Below the pieces are notes generated by a model that saw nothing but the letters and a program-made list of their open reading frames with translations, was not told the origin of the DNA and made no database searches. Positions 13,401 through 25,400 of a stretch of 64,000 nt of DNA are shown one piece after another. The stretch covers positions 167,926-231,925 of the forward strand of contig JAODTK010005821.1 in NCBI GenBank assembly GCA_026419785.1. The letters run 5' to 3'. The number at the start of each line of letters is the position of its first letter. The stretch's first letter is position 1. The stretch comes from Sclerodactyla briareus. Lineage: Eukaryota > Echinodermata > Holothuroidea > Dendrochirotida > Sclerodactylidae. The position numbers and the translations under genes were made by a program.

Positions 13401-16400
13401 CGCTACAAGCTGAGGTAGTATTAAAGCGATATGAAAACATCATCCCCTGCCCCGGAATCCCCCTAGAAACACTACTCTCACCCACCTGAACCTTCCCCCC
13501 CCCCCCGACCCCTCCTGTCCAGCGATCCGTTCAGAAGTGGATGCACCAAACCCGTTCATGATTTCATACCACGTACGACCAACCACACTAGTAAATCAAG
13601 CGCATTAACTTTTTTTTGGATTTTACACTATCCAAACATTGTGTAATTTATATCAAATATATTTCGATCACAATCCTAGAGCATTTGGTTTTCTGCATTG
13701 AATCAACGTCTGACAGTTCCCAATAGAAGGCCTACATATCGGCGGCGATTTCATTCAATAGCTCGGTATTGACCTGTGGGATTCATATTGGTTACGCGAC
13801 TCGAACCTTGTCATTCGATTCTAGTGATTTTACAAATTCCGCAACCAGTGCTGCTTACTTGACCAATCAGGCGCTTGACTTCTGGTGGCTTAACTCATTC
13901 ACTCTCTATGTGGGTTCCTCCGATCTCCAATATACATCAAGCTAGCCGCGAGTGACAGTGCCATGTCCTCTCTGCCAGCCTGTTTTATAGTTACCTTGTA
14001 TCACCACCCCCCATATGTGATGGTGCCATTTTCTCTCTGCCAGCCTGTTTTATAGTTACCTTGTATCACCACCCCCCATATGTGATAGTGCCATGTCCTC
14101 TCTGCAGCCTGTTTGACAGTTACCTTGTATACACCACACCCCCAGAATTTGATGGTGCCATGTCCGCTCTGCCAGCCTGTTTGATAGTTACCTTGTTTCC
14201 ACACCCCCAGATGTGATGTTGCCATGTCCTCTCTGCCAGCCTTTTGATATTTACCTTGTATCACCACACCCCCAGATGTGATTGGTGCCATGTCCTCTCC
14301 GCCAGCCTGTTTGATAGTTACATTGTATCACCACACCCCCAGATTTGATGGGTGCCATTTTCTCTGCCAGCCCGTTTGACAGTTACCTTGTATCACACAC
14401 CCCCAGATATGATGGTGCCATGTCCTCTCTGTCAGCCTGTTTGATAGTTACCTTGTAACACACACCCCCAAGTGAATAGTGGGGCCATGTCCTCTCTGCC
14501 ACCCTGTTTGATAGTTACCTGTTTCACCACACCCCAGAATGTGATGGTGGCCATGTCTCTCTGCCAGCCTCTTGATATTTACCTTGTATCCACCCACACC
14601 CCGAATGTGGATGGGTGCCATGGTCCTCTCTGCCAGCCTGTTTGATAGTTACCTTTGTTAAATCACCACACCCCCAGATTTGATGGTGCCATGTGCCTCT
14701 CTGCCAGCCCTGGTTATAAGTTTACCTGGTATCATCACACTTCCCAGATGTGAATGGTACCAGTCCCTCTCTGTCAGCTGTTTGATAGTACCTTGTATCC
14801 CACACTCCCCCCAGATATGATGGTGCCATGTCCTCCCTGCCATCCCTGTTTTGATACTTACCTTGGGGGGGGGTATCACCACACCCCCAGATGTGATGTT
14901 GCCATGTCCTCTCTGCCAGCCCGTTTGACAGTTACCTTGTATCGCCACACCCCCAGATGTGATGGCGCCATGTCCTCTCTGCCAGCCTGTTTTATAGTTA
15001 CCTTGTATCACCACCCCCCAGATGTATGTTGCCATGTCCTCTCTGCCAGCCTGTTTGACAGTTACCTTGTATCACCACACCCCAGGTGTGGTGCCATGTT
15101 CCTCTCTGCCAGCCTGGTTGATAGTTACCTTGTATCACATCCCCCAGATGTGATTGTGCCATGTCCTCTCTGCCAGCCTCCTTTGATAGTTACCTTGTAT
15201 CACCACACCCCCCGATGTGCTGGTACCAGCCTTCTCTGCCATCTATAAGCCTGTAGTATGCTGAACCACCTCGCCAGTACGTCACCAGTGACGACAGAAT
15301 GCAGCTCACGCGGGACAACCCCATGAACCTCAAGAAGGAGAAGCACCAAACAAGGTTTCTGGGGACGGATCGGCCTGGAATTGAGCATGTGTTTGTGAAG
15401 CCCCTGAGAAAAGACCATCAATCATAGGAAAGTAGGCAATGGCTGCATTTATTGTAACGGAAGCCAGAGGCTCAGTGATTCCTTGACTGCCTCTAACCTT
15501 TCACTTAAAGTTTGTCACCTCAGATACTTTGGGAGACCGGCCTCCAGAATTGTGATTAAGACTGACAATATCTGGTGGGATTACTAGAGATAGAAGGTTT
15601 TAAGCAGGAAATAGCATAGCATCAACCAACCTTACCTCTCCTGATGCCAGATGACTGCAGACTGGCTCAAATCATAAGGACCATGTACTCTTCCATGATG
15701 GACACACATACATTTCCTAATCTCTCCGTCGCACCACATTATTGGGGTTATTGTACTTCCCATAAGAAAGCTGCGTACCAAATTTCAACTTGGTGGAGAC
15801 CAGGCATTAGGGACCGTGTTAAAAAGATTTTCCAGACTTTGACCTTTCATGACTTCAATACCTTCGACCAGACCCCAAAACAATCGAGATTGTGTATTCA
15901 TTATGACAAACCCACATACCACGTATTAACTTCATTCAGTGGGGGTCGGGTTATCTCTTCACAAGCCTGCGTCACACACATACACACATACCAACACCAA
16001 CACTGTCATACTGCATAGATTCCCTGACTTCGCCCCCCCCCCCACCCCCCAAAGGAATCAAGCACAGTTGGTCTTTCCATACAGAAAGCAACAATGATAC
16101 CATGTTTCTCCTAAATAGATACTTCCAATAATACTTCCAAGGAAATAAACTTATTCATACAATGGTTAAGGATAGGCCTAATGTCACCATTATGTCATAT
16201 CACAGCATAGGCTAACATGTTACCATGTGGTTTTCCGGCTATAACTTTCCAATTTTTTTAAGGAAACACACAGAAAGAAAACAACCGATTTTTTTTTCTA
16301 TTTGAGAAAGCAGGCCTTCATGTCAGGAATTAGGTTTCCTTTTTCTTGTCCTGAACCTTTGTCTTTGTATTTTTGTATGTGTCACAATGCTCCTTTAATA

Positions 16401-19400
16401 TTCAGTAGTAGTAGTACTTGTTCTATGTCCTGGGTAAACAAGTTGTTCCTGGGCCTGACCTCTGCCCACCGAGTCGTCGGTCCAGGACATACAGACTTCT
16501 TATATTTTTGATTGAATCAAATAATTAAATGTATGAAATAAATGAAATTAAAACATTCAAATTAAAATTGAGCATGCAGCCCACCGAAGTGTTGATAACT
16601 GTGCAAAGGAACACTGCATAAACGTTGGGTTCCCTACCATACTACCCCACATACATACTCGTTCCTGATAGAAGGGCATCCCTGTAGCGTTCCCTGTTTT
16701 GTGGATTTACTATCCCTGATAACATGTAAATGCAGAGCAGATCAAGTTTGATCAATATTAGCTCACATACGTTCAACCAATTGATTTTGTTCGTACTGTA
16801 CCTCATTTATATGGCTGTCATTATATACATAGTTGGTCCCCAGAAGTACCTGCACTAATAAAGTGCCTACCCACATGTTTGCATTCACCCAGTTCACATA
16901 GCGAAAGTCAATGTCACAGTGAATCCTGCATCAGTTCTTTAACGATACAACAGGTCAGAGCTTTCATGCCTGGTCAATTGTATGATGCACTGCCTACCCC
17001 CACATATCCCTGAGAGGGTCAGTCATGGTCAAAGGTGAGCCATACAATCCTTGTACATTGATGCACCCTCAGTCGCTCAAATCATGTACAATTCCTTGCC
17101 CACTAAGGTGACCATTTAGGCAGGGCACCACTATTACTATGCGTGACATGTCAAGAATCATGACCCACAGATCACCGGACAATACCCTACACCCACTGCG
17201 AAAAAATGTCTAATTTCCTAATTTATGAGCATTTAACATTTTCATTCATGCATTTTCAGTGGCGCTAAAAGAGTCAAGGAACCCAACTACACATCTTGTG
17301 TTCTATCTCTATCGGGGAGTCATTTCCTATAATAGTGCAGAAGCTGTGCACCGCCCTCGCCAATCTCAAAATTGGCATGCTGACTAACTTGGCCTACATG
17401 TTGTAGGTGTAAAATCCAGGAGTCACACTCTACCAAGAGGCTGGAGTGGTCAGTTGCCTGAATTGACCAGCACTCTGTTCCATAACTGCTAACTATTGTT
17501 TGACATAAAAGAAACATAGAGGTACTGCTTTGCAAGAGCTGTGGTGATGACCCAACCAAATTCTTCCACCCACTACAACCAGAATCACTGATAACTTCCA
17601 TCAAACAATATAGGGGGTGCAGTGTTCTCCCCAGGTCGAAATTTTGTCTGGTGGTGATTGCCGTCCTGGGGAAGGGTCTAAGGGGAGTGGGTGTCCCCCT
17701 CCCTTTGCAAATTTTGGCCCTCGGAAGTGGGCTAGATGCCACTGGTGCAATATTGGTGGCCATATTTTGCTGTTGGCATGTATCTCCCTGATACTTCCAT
17801 TTTCACAGGCAGTGCTTTTCAATTTTCCTACAATAGCGATGTGACGAAGGATAAATCTGCAAATTGCGGCAAAAATTAGTTGAAGCGAAACTGTCAGCAG
17901 GCTGCCAGTCGGAACTGTGTAGCTTCCTTCCACATATTCTGGGGGGGATGGTAGCTATGTTCTTTCGTGAATTGACGCTACAAGCTGAGGTAGTATTAAA
18001 GCGATATGAAAACATCATCCCCTGCCCCGGAATCCCCCTAGAAACACTACTCTCACCCACCTGAACCTTCCCCCCCCCCCCGACCCCTCCTGTCCAGCGA
18101 TCCGTTCAGAAGTGGATGCACCAAACCCGTTCATGATTTCATACCACGTACGACCAACCACACTAGTAAATCAAGCGCATTAACTTTTTTTTGGATTTTA
18201 CACTATCCAAACATTGTGTAATTTATATCAAATATATTTCGATCACAATCCTAGAGCATTTGGTTTTCTGCATTGAATCAACGTCTGACAGTTCCCAATA
18301 GAAGGCCTACCAATCTACAGATCGGCGCGATTTCATTCAATAGCTCTGTTTAACTGTGGATTCAATATTGGTTACGCGCCTCGAACCCCTGGCATTCGAT
18401 TCTGAGTGATTTTTACAAATGTCGCAACCAGTGCTGGCTAATTGACCCATCAGGGGGCTTGACTTTCTGGTGCATAATAACTCTTTCATGTGTTTTTTGC
18501 TGCCGATCTCCATATATCAGAGCAGCCGCAGTGACAGACCGGCAAACATTCAAGTCCTCAGACATCGCTGCCCTTTTCTTAATGCCTTTTTTTTCAAGTG
18601 ATTTTTCTTCTCAAAAATTTTGTAAAATTTAGACCTCATTGTAGTGTTCAACCGATCATCGGTATCGGGTATCAGAATTGGTCCGTTATGCCTGGAATCG
18701 GTATCAATAAATTGCCCATGGAAAAGTTCCGATCAGAACATACAAGATTATTTGCCCAACTAAGAGCGACCTAAACTGAACATTACTGCTCAATTGACCA
18801 GCACGATCGCTAAATATCGTGGTATGCTATTGCTGTTTGCGACATGTTTCTCGGCACGTAGCCCCCCCTCCTCCCCTTTCCGATGATTACAACTCCCAAC
18901 AATGACCACACATTCACTGCTTTACAATTCCCTACACAAGCCCAATTGAACTGCTGCTGCTACGTAAATTGCCTCAATTAGCATAAATACCGCAGCACAT
19001 CGTCAACCTCAAAGTTTGTGTGTAAATGTGATGAAAACCATTGCGAAAGCTGTTAATTACAATTGTGCTCCCATTTTCAAGTAAAATAAGTAATTGATTG
19101 GACGAGTCCGTATGTAGGCCTACGCAAATAACAACTGAATTTTACAACAATCGTCGATCCCCGCTCCCGGGTTCCTAGATTCGATCTTACTACTACGTCA
19201 TGACAAAATCCCTTGTAACTGCATGCGGAGAGAATCGAGCTGATGTGAACGACCAGCTAAAATTCATAGCAGAGATGTACGTACGTGCAATACCGTGTTG
19301 GTCTTATGAATCATGTGTATTAAGACCTATAGTCTCTGCATCGTGATGAAGAGCATGTGCATTGTACGCTCGCACGTGGATAAGCATTTTCTTGCTTCTT

Positions 19401-22400
19401 GTGTATAGACGTAGCAGCGCAACCGGAACTGGGCGTCCAGTGTTATGTCTGAGTGTAGGGTTTTGGAGAATCAACAACACGCAGGATGATGACCGTGGCA
19501 GAAACGAAACTTTTAATTATGTAAATCGCTTTTGAGTGACTTTTGAGGACATTTTTTTACAGGTGCCTGGTTGTTGCTTCTGTCCGGCGGTCAAGCTTTT
19601 TGTCCGGGCGGTAGCTTTCTGTCAGGGCGCTTGTGACCATTTTCAATTTTTGTCTGGGCGTCGCGCCCGCACAAAACCCGTAGTGGATAACACTGGATGA
19701 TACTGGATTAGTAGCTATACTTCTGTTATGTCTGGGTTCAAAAATACTTGGCCAGTAGCACCATCCCTGTACATCAGCCGTGGCAGTCTATAAGGCTCTA
19801 GCTGGAGATGACAGGCAAACTGTGTCTCTCTCCTTTCAAAGAGCTCCGGATGATTACACACCTAAAAAAAGAGAATGCAAAGCTGGCTGGGTATCTTGCT
19901 TACATGTGTAAAATATTCATAAACGACCACATGTGGCATGGCAGTAGATCGGCGGACTCATTCCAAAGAGATCCCTGGTTAAAATCTAGCGCAATTCACT
20001 GTGTTTTTTTCTTTTCCTCTTCAAAGGTTATGGCTGGGTATCTTGCTTCAAAGTGTCAAATATCACATAACGTCTTAGTGACATGGCAGTAATTAGTTGA
20101 CTCACAATAATGTGATCCATGGTCGAAACAGAGCAGTTCACTGTTTCTTGGTTCAATGGATCTCTACCCTCCCATGCAGGGGGGAAGGTTGCTAGTCAAA
20201 TCGGGCACTCGTGTCAATTGGACCATTACTGACAGAATTGTCTGGTCTTTCTATTTACATTAGGAGAAACTAAACCCTGTACTGACCAAAGAGCTGGAAC
20301 ATATGTGAATCATGGTCAAAACAAAAACATGAAATTGTGAAAATCCTGTAACAAACAAACCATGGTCTAGATCGAAATAGAAATGAAAGAAATTAATTTA
20401 ATCCTTTGTAAATACTACTCTCCCATCTCTCTGCTATGAAGGTGATAATGGAATCATTGACTGTGTAGAATCTCGGAGCCCTTTGCATTGCTCCTGCTTC
20501 CCCCCCCCCCTTCGACCCCCCTAGCATCGAAAATCAGCATTTGAACCTGTGCTTCTCAATCTAATTTCAAGTGAAGTGTTACCCATATTATTATTTTTAT
20601 AGAGGCCTCCTCCCATGAACCATGCACTCAGGTTATACATGCTATTTTCTATACAATACCTTTCTGAACTGCATGACAAGGTTCATGAGATTGCTGCTCT
20701 GTAGAGGGGAGACCTTTTGACCCGATGACCTGATGAGATCCCGATGGATATCTTGTTCTTAACAGCTTGGTAGAGCATCTGCTGTCGACTCGTCAGGTGA
20801 CAGTACATCAAGATCTCAATCTGGGGAGGATCGGAATACATATGATAGCACTTCTGTGTTCCTGTAGCAGTTCTGTGTTCCAGGTTCAGACAATTGAACA
20901 ATAATGTTGTTCAGTCTTATCCATACTATCAATGTTGAAATAGTTGGTTCCTGCGAAGAATACATTCCTGGCTTGTGCTGGCAATATTTTCCAAACCCTT
21001 CCAAGTTTAGACACTCTGGCATGTGAACTGATGGTGGTACTGTTTTTTTTTTCTTCATAAAATGCTCAACAATTGATGATAAATTAGGCAGTAAATAATG
21101 AGTAGTTGTTCCATCCACTGCTATCAAGATTTGTGATCTTAAACAATACATTGTATTCTTTGTTAGAAAATGCACAGGACCTTATTAGCACTTCATTAAC
21201 TGGAAAGCCAGAAGGCTTTGTGATATCCTCGAACACCATAGCAGAAATTCAACTGAAGCAATCCAGATGAAGTGAAGGTACAACTAAGTGATTCCTTTGT
21301 TTGGAAATGCATTGTCATAATTACCACCACATTGAAAAGAACAAAGTGTAATTAGAGCCATAGGAAATAATGTTGATGTTGATAGAAAGTGGTAATTCTG
21401 GTTTATATTCTGTCAAATTATCTCTTTTTGGACAAACTGTACATATCTATTAAATGCAGGTGTAGGAATTAGTTTGCAAGGAAAATCAAGTACGAGGGAA
21501 TGATGGAAGAACTGTAATAACCTTGCTGACAGTCATTCTCAACGTCCTTCTTGACACGGCGCAGCATGAATGGCTTCAGTACATGTGTACCCTGAGAGTT
21601 GCTCGTCAAATAAACATGTCATAAATGTACCATTGTTTTTCAACTATTTTTCATTATATTTTGGATCATTCAGGTAGTCAAGCAACCTCAATCTGCGCGC
21701 TTCTGCCATACATAGCAACACTAAGTTGGCAGCCTAAGCTGTCGGCCGGACTACCAGAAACGGCAGATAAAGTGCGATTTTGTTGTTTTCATCTGTTTTA
21801 TGAATTCCTAAGGAAATTGACCAATCTACTGCCCATAACCTTTACCTAATTTTCACATGATATGAACTGACTAATGATTTATGATATATAAAATATATAC
21901 ATAGAGATATATATATACATTATATATAATTATATCTATTAAGAGAGAAATGAAGATTGGCAAAATAAAAAACATGTTGATTTTGAGATATTGATTCCGA
22001 TTTTGGTGATAGTTTCATATTCTGGCTATGATAAGGAATAATGGCATTACAGAGTGCTCGGTGCGCAAATTGAGGTAGAACCATGCTATTTCTTAATCCA
22101 AAGACATTCCTACCAGAGTGCCCCCATGTTACACTGTCATATTCTGTAAAATCGCAAAATTTTCTTTCCAATGTTATGTAGGGTGCTATCAAATGGTATA
22201 AGGTGCTACTGAATTTGTTTTGAGGAAGATTATTACAAATCCTGCATTCCCAAATTGGTATCGAAATGGCTGATGAGAACATTATGCAAAAAGGGCGAAA
22301 ATTAACACAAAATCTGAGTTAATCTTTTTTTTAACAACAACATGCTGTAAAACAAATAAGCTTATTCATTCTGAACAAATCATGTACAGTTCATAAATCT

Positions 22401-25400
22401 GTAATTGCTCCAAGATCATTCCCCAAAATAGCTCCGAAATGATCATTGAATATAAATTGCTCAAAAATAGGCGGCCTGGGAGGCACACCGTGTGACAAAT
22501 AACAACTTATTAAGCCAGGTATCCTGTCATGGTTTCATGACTATCAGGGATATCATCAAGTGTGTGTTTTCTTCGGATTCCTGGAGGTTATCCATTCAAA
22601 TAACCCACTTTTCGTAGATTCCAGGAAACCGTTCTACTTGACAACCAAACACGAATACTCTCTCATTCCTTCCAAGCAATCCTCTAGTTCCAGGATTATT
22701 TGGAAGAAATTTAGAGAGCTCTTGCCTCGTCAGTTCGAAAGCGTCTTCTTCATCTAGAACAGTATTTTTAATGATCTTCAGCAACTAGGTCGTAGGATCA
22801 GTGCTCACAATTCAACAGAGAAATTGAGTTGGTTTGGATGGGTTGTTTAATCGTGCAGATATTTAACAATCACTGTTAAAAGACGCCATAAGAATAACTT
22901 GGATGATGTTGTCCAGAGGAATTTACAAGAGAATGGTATTATCATGAATTAATGAGAAAGAGGTTTTGCTCAATCCAGCAACTTTACACAGGGTGGCTGT
23001 TCCAAAAGGACAAACTCACCTTCAGTTGATTCCCGACTGTTTTTCAGATGGCTTCAATGGCCTTTGAGAAGAACACTCGTTGAACTCCTCATGGCTGTCA
23101 AACAGGGTCGCATGATGAATGGAGCAAGCCAGAGGCTGAGCGGAGAAAACCAGAGTAATTTGGAAGAAGAAATATGGGAAATACGCAGGATTTCGTTTCC
23201 TAACACAGCCCCAATGAGTTGATATTTGCACTGGGAATGTGAATGACTACTAGTCCTTTAACCTGCCCGGGTCGTAGGTAGGGAGTATTTTTGAGGGTGT
23301 GTAGCTGCTGCGTGTCTCCAGTAAAGTTAGGTCGTGTCGGGTTGACCCGATGGGGTGCCTAGCTTGATTGGACTTGAATGGGCTGATGGAGCGTTAATTA
23401 ATTTGCATCGGTTCTTGATATTTTTTTTTTTTTTTCATACGTCAGATTTCAACGAAACATGGCTGTGAACTACATATGTTTCCCAACAAGTGGAGGTCAT
23501 TTTAAGGTCAGTGGAGATACAAATTTGCATGGTTGATTCAACCTCCAAGTTTAGGATTTCAATACCAATTGGAGGCTGGTGATGACTGGAAAAGTGTGTG
23601 CCAGTGAATGCATGTCTACTATTGTTTCCTATGGAAAAGCATGTCTCATATCAGTGAGAGTGAATGAAAATATTTTTAACGGGTTATTACATCGCCCATA
23701 CTGTTTGTATCGAGAGTTAGTCCCAGTCAGAGAGCCTGTTGCCGGCATTTGAATCAAAAGGAGGAGTTTCCACTCACACTGTAAAAAGGACAATACATAG
23801 TTTATATATCATAACTCATTTGAGAAGGGAGCAAATATAGGAAAAAATACTTTGTGGTACTGTACTCGTGATTCGACTAATGCTGACGGCTAAAACTGAT
23901 ATACCACACATGACATTTTCGGCATGAAGACATCAAACCTTGGAATCCATTATTTCATTTCATTTTTCCGTCGTCAGGACAGAAAAAACGACCATGGACC
24001 ACAGTCAAGGCAAGTGATACCTAGGGGCATCTGTGATAACCTATTTTTTCACCAATGGAGCTCATATACATCGCATAAACGTCCTTGGTTCATGAGCAAT
24101 GGAACATCACAAGCGGTAGTGTCTGATAAGCCATTCATACTCTGTGAAGAATGAGCTTGGATGCATCAACACATCCTAGAGATACTAATCATGTTAGAAG
24201 AAGAGTTTCAAGTTCTTCCAAGTCTTGATTACAATGACATTGTGTTTTTATTTCTTTGGAAAGAAATACTACCTATTTAAAATGCATGAATTGAAATTAC
24301 AATGTCAAACAATGAATTCATTCTCATGGCTACTACTGGACAGCTCATAAGGCTCACCAATAGATCCATCAAGTTGCACTGCTTTCAATTAATTTGTGTG
24401 ATCGCGTCTGCAGCCTCGAAACATGAAATGATAAACATGTATCAGCAAAGTTTGGCAAGAATGGTTTCTACTATATTTACATCTCAAGATTAAAAACATA
24501 TGTCTTCTAAAACATTGAGCTTATGGTACCTCTTGCATTCACAGTAATCGGACATGACAACAGTTTGCTCCATGGAATTCCAGGTTAGTCGACTCTCGGA
24601 GGTTTGCAAGTATGCAGAAAACAGTTGCAAAAAGGTTGTTGTGGCCCTATTATGATTTCAACACATCTCATTGGGCATCGTTCATTCTGCACTGGGTTGC
24701 CGTGAGTTCGGTAAAAAGTTCAAAATATTGCTTTTTACTTGTATCAATGCATTCGGGGAAATACCACGCTACACCTTGAGTTCTGGCAAGCAGTACTCTA
24801 CTGTTCCAAGAAATTAACTGAAAACCTATGGCGATCGGTTCATCAGCCGGGCCCAAGCTTTGGACTGTCTGACCAGCACAATCAGGAGTCCTCAAAACTC
24901 GTGACCAGTTCAAGTCCATTGACAATTAGGCAATTCAAGTCCACACAAATTAAGACACTATTTTGGTTAACCTCTGGTTGTCCAAGGTATTACTGGAACT
25001 GCAACTCTAAAATATTTACTTACATGCTATTTCAAACGAATCACCACCACTGTGAAGAAAATGTAATTTGTTTGATTTTTACCGTGAGTACTCTGATGGC
25101 TGTGCTTCATCCAGTACCATGTAGCTGCCACTTGATCCTTTGGGGAAAAATACTTGATATCATGGACACCAGGATGATAGCTGGTTATCAGTATATGGAA
25201 CTCTGCGTTCTCCGTCTGTAGGACGGCATCTTCTTGGTTCCAGAACTTACGGAGGGCTCGGCGGTCCATTGGGTTACCCCAGTATGGCCGTACCTAGGAT
25301 AGGGGGGGGGGGGGGAGAGAGGAAGAGGAGGGTCAAAATATGACAAAATTAATATTCTGACTAGCGGACATGGGGCTGTAATATTTGGCATGTTCAGCTA

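Larger units (their letters stand above)
9384..18535. repeat. Tandem duplication 2: 9384-13956 repeated at 13957-18535
   Basis: From 13,957 the sequence jumps back to the middle of array block B (equivalent to 9,384) and repeats the rest of the array, the INO80 exon and the 2.7-kb intron with a shift of about 4,573-4,575 bp. Most of it is over 99 percent identical. The last ~240 bp (13,720-13,956 against 18,298-18,535) differ by many scattered substitutions and indels. Confidence 0.93.

Noticed and set aside
2107-15214. CRISPR-like array
   Set aside because: Units are contiguous diverged tandem repeats without unique spacers, in a eukaryotic intron.
23285-23345. Candidate motif III exon on the minus strand (TTACTGGAGACACG resembling LTGT)
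   Set aside because: Only a few scattered matches to LTGTPIQNT and no matching splice sites.
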